Positions 1-9,442 are shown, counted from the first letter of the stretch. The stretch is 44,727 bases of DNA from an uncultured Pseudomonadota bacterium (GCA_903868595.1 CAIPVV010000023.1:1-44727), one strand, 5' to 3'. Numbers and translations: made by a program. The notes: generated by a model from the sequence alone, not told the origin.

Positions 1-357
<357 letters not shown>

Positions 358-383
358 GCCGGTCGACCGGCGCCGCCCAGAAC

Positions 384-415
384 AAGGCCCGCTTTAGGCG
401 GGCCTTTTCTTTTTT
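384..415 (+). terminator. Rho-independent terminator of rpoD
   Basis: A 9-bp perfect stem (AAGGCCCGC / GCGGGCCTT, 384-392 and 398-406) with a 5-base loop is followed by a T-rich tract to 415. It lies 26 bases after the rpoD stop. The decayed minus-strand gene that converges on rpoD reads straight through it. Confidence 0.93.
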
Positions 416-426
416 CCCCTCCGGCA

Positions 427-1270
427 GCCGCGCACGCCCAGGCGCCCTGGACGACTCCCAACCGGTCTTGGAAAGGCAGGGCGCCATGAACTGCTTTGCC
501 TCGATCTCGTGGACCTTGTCGCCGCTGATCTTGTCAAGGTGGGCGGCTGGCAGCTCCAAGGCCCTGAAGGGCATGGCCATCTTTGGGACGCCCGGCACGC
601 CGACGATGTTCACGTACGGCTGCTTCGTCGAGTGACGAAACTGCAAGAGGCCAAAGAGCAGCCCGGCCTGCGTATCGGCGATTTCCACGCGGCGGTTGTC
701 GATGCTGTCGATGTAGCGCATGGACTTGGTGTCGAGCTGCGCCGCGCAGCCCATGGCGCCCAGCGTGCCCCTGCCGGGCGTCTGCGGCGGCGGGTTGCCC
801 GTAGCCTGCATGCCGTTCTCCCGGCGCAGGCAGTGCTGGGCGCAAGGGGCTTCGCAAGGTTTCGGCAGCGAGGCCTCCCGCAATCCACGCGCGATCAGCT
901 GCTCGGCGGCGCTGATCTTGCTGTCCTGGAGTTTCAGGCGGCTGGCGACCTCCACGGGCTGGCCCTCCGCCTGCATGACCCCCAGGTACCCAACCTGCTG
1001 GGAGACCGGATCCGGCACGTAGATGCGATAAGGAGGTAGCCGGTGCACCGGAGTCCTTGCACAAGCCTTCGCGCGGCTTGCGACGCGTGAGGTTTTCCAC
1101 GAATTTCACGTCCGCGGCCAGCGGGACCCCGGACGGATCGGGCGCCACGAGCGCCGCGATGTAACGGTCAACGACCGCCTGGCGGCAGGCCCGCAGTCGG
1201 GCTCCGGCGCCTTCTGGGCCGCCCATGCCGCACCCCCGAAACCCAGCGCCAGCACCGTGAGCGCCGGCAC
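427..1270 (-). pseudogene. DUF8021-like exported protein, multiply disrupted
   Basis: The pieces of one protein lie in three minus-strand frames. From a GTG at 1270 there is a signal-like segment (PALTVLALGFGGAAWAAQ) ending PEPDC. The next frame gives CRQAVVDRYIAALVAPDP and ADVKFVEN, to about 1045. The third frame gives YRIYVPDP, RRENGMQATGNPP, MRYIDSIDNRRVEIAD and HEIEA, ending SKTGWE near 427. This order fits the DUF8021 family as I remember it; the family name is from memory. Between the SLP and CLRREN motifs I expect about 30-40 more residues, so there may also be an internal deletion. The third frame has no stop near the expected end and stays open through the rpoD terminator to 164. It lies downstream of the TraB/GumN-like gene on the same strand. 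Function unknown; sequencing error cannot be excluded as the cause of the shifts. Confidence 0.6.
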
Positions 1271-1363
1271 TCCCGTTCACTGGTTCAGCTTGTTCTTCTA
1301 CCCGACTGACGCCGCAGCCGCGTAGCTTGTGCCACCGGATCCGCGCGTCCAGCGGGGCAACCT

Positions 1364-2449
1364 CTAGGGATGCGCAGCGCCCGGCGGAGGCTCGATGTGG
1401 TAACCGCGGCGGCGCAGCCGCTCCAGGCGGCCATCGGGCTGCAGCATCTCGGCCATCGGCAATACGCTAAAACTGCTGCGGTTATTGGCCAGGGCCGTCA
1501 TCGCAGCGGCCACCCAGTCCTCGAAGACTCGCGAACGCACGCGCTCGTACTGCTGGTTGATGCTGGCGGCACCGGTCGCGGCGGCGATGCAGGCTGCGTC
1601 CCGGTCCACGTAGGAGCCCTGCCGTAACAGCTCCACGTCCCCGGTGGCCCAGGCCTGGGCACGCTGCTTCATGCCGTCCAGGTCCTGCTCCAGCCGCTCC
1701 ACCGTCGCGCGCAGGCAGGCCACGTCCAGCTCCCGCGGCGTGGACTTGAAGTCCCGGATCATCTGCTTGGGATCCGCGACCTGCACCTTGGAGTCCATCT
1801 TGCGGATCTGGACGTGATGCTCGCTGGCCAGGCGCAGCACGGTGGGCCATATGATGCTCCTCAGGCTCAAGCCGGATCGATTGAGCGCATGCTGGTAGAG
1901 CTCTTGCGCGGCGAACATCGGACGCCAGTGCTCCACGCCGGCGTCGTGCCCCATGAAACGCAGCTTCTGCCGCTCCCAGCGCTCGTAGAGCTCCGGCGGC
2001 AAGATCTGCTGCAGCGTCTGCCCGTCCGCGTTCTGGCGCAGCTTCAGCAGCGAGGGCAGCAGCGTCACCGTGCGAAAGAAGCCCAGGCTCGGACGGACGG
2101 TCGCCTCGCCGATGACCTCCTGGGAACCGGCGATCACGCGCTCCACCTGCCGCGAGCGCCACTGCAGCTGCTTGGGCAGCGGCGTCACGCTGCCCAGGAC
2201 CCACAGCACGTGGTCCCCCTGGGTGACTTTCCAGAGTCCCGGCCCCGGCTGCTCGCCGGAGACCAGGATCTCCTCGATGTCTTCCGCGGCCTGCGCCAGC
2301 AGGGGCATGGCAAGGCAACACGCGAACAGCAGCCCGCACAGCCAGCGCCCGGCCCTGCCGCGCGCGACAGCGCCCGACCGGACCGGGCCGGCCGCGCTCG
2401 CCACCGGCTGCCACCGTCCCCTGCCCATCGCTGCTGCGACCCTGCTCAT
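1364..2449 (-). CDS. TraB/GumN family exported protein
   Basis: Member of the TraB/GumN (PF01963) group, erythromycin-esterase-like proteins of unclear biochemical role; bacterial members are usually exported. ATG at 2449 was chosen (GTG at 2464 is also possible). It gives an unusually long arginine-rich n-region before the hydrophobic stretch LCGLLFACCLAMPLLAQA, a probable signal peptide. The mature part opens with the family hallmark GPGLWKVTQGDHVLWVLGSV, followed by the long helical middle region typical of the family. An arginine- and leucine-rich C-terminus ends the protein. The gene begins 22 bases after the glyoxalase stop, so the two are probably co-transcribed. No catalytic claim can be made from sequence. 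Confidence 0.82.
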   Translation of the reverse strand: MSRVAAAMGRGRWQPVASAAGPVRSGAVARGRAGRWLCGLLFACCLAMPLLAQAAEDIEEILVSGEQPGPGLWKVTQGDHVLWVLGSVTPLPKQLQWRSRQVERVIAGSQEVIGEATVRPSLGFFRTVTLLPSLLKLRQNADGQTLQQILPPELYERWERQKLRFMGHDAGVEHWRPMFAAQELYQHALNRSGLSLRSIIWPTVLRLASEHHVQIRKMDSKVQVADPKQMIRDFKSTPRELDVACLRATVERLEQDLDGMKQRAQAWATGDVELLRQGSYVDRDAACIAAATGAASINQQYERVRSRVFEDWVAAAMTALANNRSSFSVLPMAEMLQPDGRLERLRRRGYHIEPPPGAAHP

Positions 2450-2471
2450 CACCGCGCTCTCCACTGTTGGG

Positions 2472-2981
2472 CTAGCCGCTGGTCGACTCCGCCAGCCGCC
2501 GCGCCGAGAGGATCTCGATCCAGTAGCCGTCCGGGTCCTTGATGAAGGCCAGTCCCTTCATCTTGCCGTCGTCCGGCCGCTTGACGAACTCCACCCCTAG
2601 CTTCTCGAAGCGCTCCGCCGCCGCATACACGTCGGGCACCGAGATGCCGATGTGACCAAAGCCGCGGGGCTCGCTGTTGCCGCTGTGGTAGCCGGCGAAC
2701 TGCGGGTCGGACTCCGTGCCCCAATTATGCGTCAGCTCCAGCGTCGCCTTCTGCAGGAAGGTGTATTCCGCGCGAGCCGCCGGATCCTGCGGCAGCGGCG
2801 TATCCCCTGCGCGCACGTAGGCCATGAAGTACAGGCTGAACTTCATCGACGGGAAGTCCACCTGATGCAGGAGCGTCATGCCGAGCACATCGCGGTAGAA
2901 GGCCACCGACTTCTTTGGATCGCGGACGCGCAACATGGTCTGGTTGAAGATGAAATCTGCCGTGGCGGGATCGTTCTGCAT
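2472..2981 (-). CDS. gloA: Glyoxalase I (lactoylglutathione lyase)
   Basis: Converts the hemithioacetal of methylglyoxal and glutathione to S-lactoylglutathione, the first step of cytosolic methylglyoxal detoxification. The 169-residue protein starts at the ATG at 2981, preceded by an AAGGA ribosome site; the open frame further upstream is arginine-rich and not family-like. Metal ligands by comparison with human GLO1 are Gln14 (NQTMLRVRD), Glu82 ([10 protein letters not shown]), His110 (GFGHIG) and Glu156 (YWIEIL). The NWGTE insert and the [18 protein letters not shown] stretch place it in the longer zinc-type class shared by human and Pseudomonas enzymes, not the short nickel type of E. coli. 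It sits between an exported hydrolase-like gene (25-base gap) and the TraB/GumN gene (22-base gap), in a likely operon. Confidence 0.93.
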   Translation of the reverse strand: MQNDPATADFIFNQTMLRVRDPKKSVAFYRDVLGMTLLHQVDFPSMKFSLYFMAYVRAGDTPLPQDPAARAEYTFLQKATLELTHNWGTESDPQFAGYHSGNSEPRGFGHIGISVPDVYAAAERFEKLGVEFVKRPDDGKMKGLAFIKDPDGYWIEILSARRLAESTSG

Positions 2982-3006
2982 GGCGGTCCTTGGGTGGAGA
3001 TGCGAA

Positions 3007-4506
3007 TCAGAATGCCGGCGTCGTGCGCGGCGCCTGCGCCTTGAGCGCGGCGGCATCCGCCGGCTCGAGCCATCGGTCGGCGAGTGCCGCATCGACGGCT
3101 TCGTTGAAGCGTTTAAGGTAACCGGCGCGGCTGCCGTAGAGAGCCTTCAGTTCCGCAGCATCGTAGCGACGCATCGCGCCCGTCCGGCCACAGCGCTCCT
3201 CGCTGCGCGGGTTCGCCTCCCGTGGCGTGCTGCGCCCGGCGTAGGTGGCCAGCGGCACGGACAGCTGCGGCAGGCGCAGGCCACCGACGGCGTTGCCCTT
3301 GGCGTCCAGCACCACCTTGCCCTGCTCCCCCACGCCGATCGGCGCCGCGTGCTGCAGCGGCACGCTGCGCAGCAGGTAGTCCTCCAGCTGCATCCACAGG
3401 CCGTTGAAGGCGTAGCCGGCCGGAAAGGTGCTCGCGGGCTCCACGCAGGCCTCGGCGGAGTCGGGGCCAGGGAGCCCCGCGATCTTCAGGTCCATCACCG
3501 CCGGTTGGCCGGCCGGGAACGGGCCGGAATGAGCGGCCCCGGCGATCTCGTAGAGCCGAAAGTAATCCTCGGGCGCATCGCTGTCCTGTCGCCGCACGTC
3601 CAGCGCCCTGGCAAAGTCCGTCTGCGTCATGACCGTGACTACCGGCGCATCGCGGTGGCTGACCCTGCGGCGTGCATCGCCGGCAGCGAGCGCTGCGGCG
3701 CATTGGTTGATCGGCGCCGGGGCCATGGCACCGTCGGCCTCCACGTAGGCATCGTACACCGGCAGGTCATTGCCCAGGCGCAGCGCATCATGCACCGCAT
3801 TCAGGTAGGTCACCAGCTCGCCACCGGCCTGCGCGTAGCCGGCGACGACAAGGCGGCGCACATCGAATCCGGCGAGCGGATTCTCCTTGGTGGAACTGCG
3901 TAGCAGCGCGCCGACCTGTGCCGTGACGTCCCAGGCCAGGCCCTCCTCCGACTGCGCGTTGCCCGCGTCCTGGCAGTCCGCTGCCTGCGCGTACGCGAAG
4001 CTCAGCGGCGCATAGCGCACCGGGTCAAAGCGCTTGAGCGTCTCCACGGCCGCGGGCCTGACAGTGAGCCCGACCCAGATATCGCCGTGGCGCAGGAAGT
4101 GCTCCCAGGAGTAGCCCCACAGGGGCGCCGTGTCGTAGGCCCCGCTGGCCTCCAGCAATTCGACGATGACCCGGCCGCTGGCCCGGCCCGGGTCCTGCGG
4201 CCGCCGCACCAGCAGGCGGGTCGCATACGGCACCCGCGCGGTGCGCAGCGTGACCGGGGACTTGGCGCCGGGCGCGCTCCAGTCGTAGATGTTCGCGTTA
4301 CCGCTGACGAAGAACTCCTCCTCGACGTAGCCGCGCGGAGCCAGGTCGACCGGCTGCAGCGCCGTCCGCGCACCCAGGAAGGGGCGGTTGGTGGCCGTCA
4401 CCGGCACGGCGACCGCGCGGGGGGTCGGCGTGATCTGCGCGGCGTTGGCAGTGGGTATCAGGGCGAGGCCCAGGGCGGCGATCAGTGGCAATATGCGTCG
4501 ATTCAT
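3007..4506 (-). CDS. Exported alpha/beta hydrolase domain protein, nucleophile serine missing
   Basis: About 499 residues with a clean signal peptide ([22 protein letters not shown]). The body fits the 'alpha/beta hydrolase domain-containing protein' family (PF20091 type), uncharacterised exported hydrolases. Supporting segments are [13 protein letters not shown] near the N-terminus, [13 protein letters not shown] after the nucleophile elbow, [18 protein letters not shown] acid/histidine surroundings and a C-terminal [18 protein letters not shown]. In relatives I recall the elbow as G-x-S-Q-S-G/A. Here codons at 3826-3840 read G-Y-A-Q-A, so both serines are alanine (Ala225 and Ala227). If the alignment is right, the protein cannot act by the usual serine mechanism. 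ATG 4506 was chosen because the signal peptide begins there; GTG/ATG codons upstream are less suitable. First gene of a minus-strand run with gloA; divergent from the hydrolase at 4550. Confidence 0.8.
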   Translation of the reverse strand: MNRRILPLIAALGLALIPTANAAQITPTPRAVAVPVTATNRPFLGARTALQPVDLAPRGYVEEEFFVSGNANIYDWSAPGAKSPVTLRTARVPYATRLLVRRPQDPGRASGRVIVELLEASGAYDTAPLWGYSWEHFLRHGDIWVGLTVRPAAVETLKRFDPVRYAPLSFAYAQAADCQDAGNAQSEEGLAWDVTAQVGALLRSSTKENPLAGFDVRRLVVAGYAQAGGELVTYLNAVHDALRLGNDLPVYDAYVEADGAMAPAPINQCAAALAAGDARRRVSHRDAPVVTVMTQTDFARALDVRRQDSDAPEDYFRLYEIAGAAHSGPFPAGQPAVMDLKIAGLPGPDSAEACVEPASTFPAGYAFNGLWMQLEDYLLRSVPLQHAAPIGVGEQGKVVLDAKGNAVGGLRLPQLSVPLATYAGRSTPREANPRSEERCGRTGAMRRYDAAELKALYGSRAGYLKRFNEAVDAALADRWLEPADAAALKAQAPRTTPAF

Positions 4507-4549
4507 CGCGACAATTAATCCGTCGCGCACGCACAGTGTCAATGAGGTA

Positions 4550-5443
4550 ATGGCCTTGAGCGACCCGCTGCAGTCCGGCTTCGACGATTACCTTCGCCGC
4601 TCGCTCGAGCGGCCGGGTCTGTCTCGCCATGTCGAGGCGACCGGCATCGACATCCATTACCTGGAATGGCCCGGCCCGCCGGACGCGCCGGCCCTGTTGC
4701 TGCTGCACGGGTTCCTGGCCCACGCCCATTGGTGGGACTTCATCGCCCCGTGGCTGGCCGAGGACTACCGAGTCATCGCCCCGGACTTCGGGGGCATGGG
4801 CGACAGCGGGCGTCGCCCCGAATACCGGCACGAGCATTTCGTGGAGGAGATCGGCGCGGTCCTGCGCCATGCTGACATCGCGCCCTGCACGGTCATCGGG
4901 CACAGCTTCGGCGGCCGGGCACTGCTGTATGCCTGCCAGCGCTACCCGCTGCTCATCCAGCGCGGCATCGTGGTGGACTCGCGCCTCTCCTCGCCGGCGG
5001 ATCCCATGCGCGGCTTCGATGAGGCCTGGCGGCCCAACAAGCGCTACCCCGACCAGGAAACGATCCTGGGGCGCTTCGTTCTGCGGCCGGACGAGCCGGC
5101 GCCGGCGGCCGCGCTGGCTCACATGGCGCGCCACTCGGTGCGCAGGGATGGGGATGCCTGGGTCTGGAAATTCGATGACCAGGTAACGCGCCTGTTCCGC
5201 GGCGGCGACGCGCGCCCGGCGGTGGACGAGGCGGCAGAGCTGGCCGACCTCACGACGCCGCTGGACATCATCCGCGGCGAATGGAGCAAGGTCGTGACCG
5301 CGCCGCGCGCCGCGCAGCTGGCGGCCGCCTTGCCTACTGCGCGCGGACCGATCGTGATCCCGTGTGGCTACCACCACTTGCCGGTCGGCCAGCCGCTGGC
5401 GCTGCTGTCGGCCTTGAGGGCGCTACTGGCCAATCCGCGCTAG
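4550..5443 (+). CDS. Alpha/beta hydrolase
   Basis: Cytoplasmic alpha/beta-fold hydrolase of 297 residues without a signal peptide. Visible landmarks are the oxyanion-hole HG (LLLLHGFLAHAHWWDF), the nucleophile elbow GHSFGG (Ser119) and a C-terminal histidine candidate in YHHLPVG. The fold class covers esterases, haloalkane dehalogenases, epoxide hydrolases and C-C hydrolases, and the sequence does not tell me which. The ATG at 4550 follows a short AATGAGG ribosome site; the long open frame upstream overlaps the divergent gene and is rejected. The start is only 43 bases from that gene's start, so their promoters must overlap. The OPT transporter follows 41 bases downstream and may be co-transcribed. 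Confidence 0.88.
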   Translation: MALSDPLQSGFDDYLRRSLERPGLSRHVEATGIDIHYLEWPGPPDAPALLLLHGFLAHAHWWDFIAPWLAEDYRVIAPDFGGMGDSGRRPEYRHEHFVEEIGAVLRHADIAPCTVIGHSFGGRALLYACQRYPLLIQRGIVVDSRLSSPADPMRGFDEAWRPNKRYPDQETILGRFVLRPDEPAPAAALAHMARHSVRRDGDAWVWKFDDQVTRLFRGGDARPAVDEAAELADLTTPLDIIRGEWSKVVTAPRAAQLAAALPTARGPIVIPCGYHHLPVGQPLALLSALRALLANPR

Positions 5444-5484
5444 AGTTGCCGCACTCTTAAAGTTCAAGGTTCGGAGCTACCCGC

Positions 5485-7758
5485 ATGAGCCAGCCGCAGA
5501 CCCCGTATCGCCCGTACATCGCCGCGGGCACGCGTTTGCCGGAAATGACCCTCCGCGCTGTGCTGGTCGGCACGGTGCTGGGCATCCTCTTCGGGGCCTC
5601 CTCGCTGTACCTGGTCCTCAAAGTCGGGCTCACGGTCAGCGCCTCGATCCCCGTCTCGGTGATCTCCATCACGCTGTTTCGACTGCTCTCCAAGATCGGC
5701 ATCCGCGATGCCAGCATCCTGGAGAACAACATCGTGCAGACGTCAGGGTCCGCGGGAGAGTCGATCGCCTTCGGCGTGGGCGTCACGATGCCGGCGATCC
5801 TGATCCTGGGCTTCGACCTGGAGCTGACGCGCGTCCTGCTGGTGGCGGTGCTGGGCGGCCTGCTGGGCATCCTCATGATGATCCCCCTGCGCCGAGCCCT
5901 CATCGTCAAGCAGCATGGGGTGCTCAAGTACCCGGAAGGCACGGCCTGCGCACAGGTCCTGAAGGCAGGTGCCTCCCCCGCCTCGCGCGCCGCGGCGGAT
6001 CCGCTGGCCGAGGGCACGGATAACCAGGGCATCAGTGCCCGCACGATATTTTCAGGCTTTGGCCTGGGACTCGCCTACAAGAGCCTCAACATCGCCTTCA
6101 AGGGCTGGAAGGACGTCGCCGCGTACACGTTCGGCGCACCGCTGCAGGGCGGCTCCATCGCGATGGAGGTCACGCCGGAACTGCTGGGCGTGGGCTATAT
6201 CATCGGGCCGGCGATCTCCAACATGATGTTCGCCGGCGGAATCCTGGCCTACATGGTCCTGATTCCGGCGATCAAGTACTTCGGGGAGAACCTCATGGGC
6301 GCCCTGCCACCGGGCACGATACCCATCGCTGACATGGGCCCCAGCGAGGTGCGCAGCGCCTATGTGCTGTACATCGGCGCCGGCGCAGTGGCCGCCGGCG
6401 GCATCATCAGCCTGATCCGCGCCCTGCCGCTGATCGCCGGCAGCATCAAGAGCGGCGTTGCCGACATTGCCGCCGCGCGCGCGGGCACGGCGAGCAAGCT
6501 GCGCACCGATGATGACCTGTCGCTGAAGTTCGTGGGGGTTGGAATCATCGTGCTGCTCGCGCTGATCATGCTCTCGCCCTCGCTGCACATGAACCTGCTG
6601 GGGGCGGTACTCATCGTGCTGCTGGGTGCGCTGTTCGTGACCGTCTCCTCGCGCCTGACGGGGGAAATCGGCTCCACCTCCAACCCGATTTCCGGAATGA
6701 CCATCGCCACGCTGATGCTCACCTGCCTCACCTTCCTGCTGGTCGGCTGGACCGGTGGCGTCTGGTACGTGACTGCACTGTCGGTAGGAGGCATCGTGTG
6801 CATCGCGTGCTCCAACGGCGGCACCATATCGCAGGACCTGAAGACGGGCTTCCTCGTGGGTGCAACGCCCCGCCACCAGCAGGTATCGATCCTCATCGGC
6901 GCGTTCGCGTCGGCCCTGTGCATGGGTCCGATCCTGCTCAAGCTCAACGAGACGGCTACCGTCTACGTGCCGATCGCGCAGGTCGCCCCGCAGGGACTGA
7001 GCACGGACGTGGCGGCCCTGGCGGGCGCGCGCGAGACCCTCACCGGGCCCCAGGCCAGCAGCGATGCTGCCAGCTACCACGTGTGGCACAAGACCGGCAC
7101 GGATGGCGCACCGGCGGGCAAGTACCTGGTGGATGACACGGGCAAGGCGGTCTACCTGGTGGATCCGGGTATCAACGGCACGCACAGCAAGCGTCCGGAC
7201 GGCAGCGAGGTGCGCAAGTTCGACGCCCCCAAGGCCACGCTGGTTTCCTACATCATCAAGGGCATCCTGGACCAGCAACTGCCCTGGGGCCTGGTGGTGT
7301 TCGGGGCGATGATCTCCGTCGTCATGGAGCTTTCCGGCGTGCCGTCGCTGGCCTTCGCGGTCGGCGTGTACCTGCCGGTGTCCACCTCCGCCACGCTGAG
7401 CGCGGGCGGCTTCATCCGCTGGCTGGTGGACCGCCGCGCGCGTCGCCAACCGCAGAACGCGCAGCTGACCGAGACGCAGTTCGTGGCGATGGCCGACCGC
7501 GGGCCCGGCGTGCTGCTGGCTTCCGGCTACATTGCGGGGGGCGCGATTGCCGGCATCTTGATTGCCTTCCTGGCCGGAAGCCTGGGGAACGTGGATGCCT
7601 CGCTGCAGGCCTGGGCCCTGGCCAACAACCCGGCCTTCAACGGTCCCTACTCCGACCTGCTGGCACTGGGGCCCTTCGTGCTGCTGATGATCCTGCTGTG
7701 GCTGGTGGGGCGCGGCAGCCTGATGGCGAGCCCGCCGCAGCACGAAGCCGGCAAGTAG
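5485..7758 (+). CDS. OPT family oligopeptide transporter
   Basis: Inner-membrane transporter of 757 residues of the oligopeptide transporter (OPT) family. Members move small peptides or metal chelates, probably coupled to protons. Many hydrophobic segments are spread over the length, with the OPT landmarks SLYLVLKVGLTVSASIPVSV near the N-terminus, ENNIVQTSGSAGESIAFGVG, KYPEGTACAQVL and a glycine-rich C-terminal half (GVPSLAFAVGVYLPVSTSAT). A soluble-looking insertion lies at roughly residues 500-590, between transmembrane segments. It contains YHVWHKTG and repeated charged residues and is usual for bacterial members. The substrate cannot be read from sequence. It follows the hydrolase on the same strand. 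Confidence 0.93.
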   Translation: MSQPQTPYRPYIAAGTRLPEMTLRAVLVGTVLGILFGASSLYLVLKVGLTVSASIPVSVISITLFRLLSKIGIRDASILENNIVQTSGSAGESIAFGVGVTMPAILILGFDLELTRVLLVAVLGGLLGILMMIPLRRALIVKQHGVLKYPEGTACAQVLKAGASPASRAAADPLAEGTDNQGISARTIFSGFGLGLAYKSLNIAFKGWKDVAAYTFGAPLQGGSIAMEVTPELLGVGYIIGPAISNMMFAGGILAYMVLIPAIKYFGENLMGALPPGTIPIADMGPSEVRSAYVLYIGAGAVAAGGIISLIRALPLIAGSIKSGVADIAAARAGTASKLRTDDDLSLKFVGVGIIVLLALIMLSPSLHMNLLGAVLIVLLGALFVTVSSRLTGEIGSTSNPISGMTIATLMLTCLTFLLVGWTGGVWYVTALSVGGIVCIACSNGGTISQDLKTGFLVGATPRHQQVSILIGAFASALCMGPILLKLNETATVYVPIAQVAPQGLSTDVAALAGARETLTGPQASSDAASYHVWHKTGTDGAPAGKYLVDDTGKAVYLVDPGINGTHSKRPDGSEVRKFDAPKATLVSYIIKGILDQQLPWGLVVFGAMISVVMELSGVPSLAFAVGVYLPVSTSATLSAGGFIRWLVDRRARRQPQNAQLTETQFVAMADRGPGVLLASGYIAGGAIAGILIAFLAGSLGNVDASLQAWALANNPAFNGPYSDLLALGPFVLLMILLWLVGRGSLMASPPQHEAGK

Positions 7759-7807
7759 CACGGGCCTGGGACTATTCCCGCGCGCGCCCGCGCCCGGCCG
7801 CTCGCCG

Positions 7808-8071
7808 TTAGCTCAAGCTGCCGGCTTCCAGCAGGCGCACGGTGACGAGCAGCGCCACCGTGAAGAGCACAGCGACATAGACCAGCGCGGCCTTGGCGGC
7901 ACGGGGCTCCGATGCCGTCTCGGTCGGGGGTGCGGAATCGATGTTCAGGTGGGCAAGGCCGCGGGCCGCGCGGATGGCCAGAAGATCCGGCAGCTCCAGG
8001 TTCTGCTGCGTCTCCTCCAGCGGGTCGTAGCTCAGATCACTATCCATCTGGGCGCCGCTAGCATCCTTCAT
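7808..8071 (-). CDS. Small tail-anchored membrane protein, unknown function
   Basis: An 87-residue protein with an acidic, soluble N-terminal two thirds (DSDLSYDPLEETQQNLELPD) and one hydrophobic segment at the C-terminus (AALVYVAVLFTVALLVTV). Its likely form is therefore a C-terminally anchored inner-membrane protein with its N-terminus in the cytoplasm. No family recognised. It stands alone between the OPT gene (convergent) and the MOSC gene (same strand, 190 bases upstream). Base composition and codon use match the surroundings. Confidence 0.6.
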   Translation of the reverse strand: MKDASGAQMDSDLSYDPLEETQQNLELPDLLAIRAARGLAHLNIDSAPPTETASEPRAAKAALVYVAVLFTVALLVTVRLLEAGSLS

Positions 8072-8260
8072 TCTGGCTCAACTCCTTTACTGCCCTCGGC
8101 GGGTCGGCACGAGCGCCGATCCACCATGCAATCAAGTTTTGCCAACTTTGGGTTCCGCGACATTGCGCGCTGTCACAGATCTGTCATCCCTGCGATGGGG
8201 AGTCGCCTTGGCGTGGCCGGCGCCATGCCCGCGCACGCCGCCCCGGGACGCGGCAGTGGG

Positions 8261-9082
8261 CTACCGCGCGCTCAGCTGCACGGTCTGCCCGCCTGCCAGG
8301 TGCTCGCCCGCGCCGCGCAGGATCACGGCGTTATGTCCGAAAACGACGCCTTGGAGGGCCCGGTCATAGCGATAAGCCTTCAGGGTGTGCAGGGGTTCCT
8401 CGCCCTCGCGCTCGCCCGACACCTGATTGGTCGTCGTGATCACGCAGCGCGTGCAGGCCTTCACCAGGCGCAGGGCGACCGCATCGATCTGCAGCTGCGT
8501 GGAGGCGTCCTCGGCATAGGCCGCGACACCGCCCAGCACGAGGTTGGGGCGAAAGCGGTTCATCGGCAGCGGCTGACCCAGGCGCGCGTTCAGGTCTGCC
8601 AGCGAAGCCGCCGACAACACCAGCAGCGGATAGCCGTCCGAAAAGAAGTTTGCGGCCTGCTGTGAGCCGGTGAATTCGCTGCTGCTCAGGCGCCGGTGGC
8701 GTGCGTCAAAGCGCACCAGCCGGGCTGGCCGGCGCAGCCAGGTGGAGAAGAACTCCGCGGCCTCGGCACCAGCGTCAAAGGCCGGCACCAGCGACCGCCA
8801 GACACTGACCTCGCGCAGCACGCCTTCGTGCCCCAGCGGGATGCTGATCGCGGCGGTGCCGCCCGCCGACAGCTGCAGGCGCCCGTCGTGGATTGCCGTG
8901 GTGACTAGCGCCAGACAAGGCTCCTCGCGCTGCGTGATGAAGCGGCCGGTCGGATCGATGACCATCCACTCCCGGTCGTGCTCCAGGCCGGTGGGGGTCA
9001 GCAACATCCGCGGCAGCGAATACCCCGCGCAGGACTTCACCGGATAGACGTGCAGCGACTGGAGGTGGGGAGTGGCGTTCAT
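8261..9082 (-). CDS. MOSC domain protein (YcbX/mARC-like)
   Basis: A 273-residue protein with an N-terminal MOSC beta-barrel domain (LQSLHVYPVKSCAGYSLP) followed by a MOSC domain. The C-terminal part carries the motif CTRCVITTTNQVSGER, matching the conserved cysteine that binds molybdenum cofactor in mARC/YcbX proteins. Those relatives reduce N-hydroxylated compounds using electrons from a ferredoxin or flavin partner. No fused ferredoxin domain is present here, unlike E. coli YcbX, so a separate electron donor would be needed. The ATG at 9082 is preferred because the family's N-terminal strand begins there; the longer open frame is not family-like. Confidence 0.85.
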   Translation of the reverse strand: MNATPHLQSLHVYPVKSCAGYSLPRMLLTPTGLEHDREWMVIDPTGRFITQREEPCLALVTTAIHDGRLQLSAGGTAAISIPLGHEGVLREVSVWRSLVPAFDAGAEAAEFFSTWLRRPARLVRFDARHRRLSSSEFTGSQQAANFFSDGYPLLVLSAASLADLNARLGQPLPMNRFRPNLVLGGVAAYAEDASTQLQIDAVALRLVKACTRCVITTTNQVSGEREGEEPLHTLKAYRYDRALQGVVFGHNAVILRGAGEHLAGGQTVQLSAR

Positions 9083-9124
9083 GCTGGTTAAGATACCGCG
9101 CTGCAGGCGTGACGGATCACACGC

Positions 9125-9421
9125 GTGGCACGGGACGCTGCCGAGGCCCATCCGTTGATCGGTGCGCTGAACCGGGAGCTCGACGAGCGTTACCCGGAGG
9201 AAGCTGCCAACCACTTCCGCACCGATCCGCAGGAAGTGGCGCCGGCGCTGCTGGAGGCAGGGGCGCGCCACCTGGGTGCACAGCGCCTGGAGCGGGAAGC
9301 CGGCGAGCGCCAGTTCGAGTCGGCCGCGGCTGACCGCCAGGCAGGATGCGTGGCCCTCGAGCGCTTCGGGGAATATGTCAACTGGCCCCTGAGCCGGTGC
9401 AGGGCCCAGGCGCTGGCCTAG
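9125..9421 (+). pseudogene. GNAT acetyltransferase with internal deletion
   Basis: A 98-codon open frame from a GTG at 9125. It begins like GNAT enzymes of the HPLI type (HPLIGALNRELDERYP, ANHFRTDPQEVAP) and ends like them (LGAQRLEREAGERQF, RQAGCVALERFGEYVN, PLSRC). A whole enzyme of this type is about 150-160 residues. What is missing, between VAP and LLEAG near base 9248, is the central sheet and the R/Q-x-x-G-x-G/A acetyl-CoA pyrophosphate loop. The join is in frame. The protein, if made, should not bind acetyl-CoA. A second GTG at 9109 in another frame may be a displaced start. An intact homologue elsewhere in the genome is possible. Confidence 0.6.
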
Positions 9422-9442
9422 GCAGCCGCGCCCGGGAAGCGC

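Noticed and set aside
509..1039. 176-codon plus-strand open frame after rpoD
   Set aside because: It mirrors the minus-strand DUF8021-like gene, whose motifs are recognisable; the plus-strand translation has no family features.
6052..7761. 569-codon minus-strand open frame
   Set aside because: Antisense shadow of the OPT transporter gene; rich in His, Gln and Arg as expected from reversed GC-rich codons.
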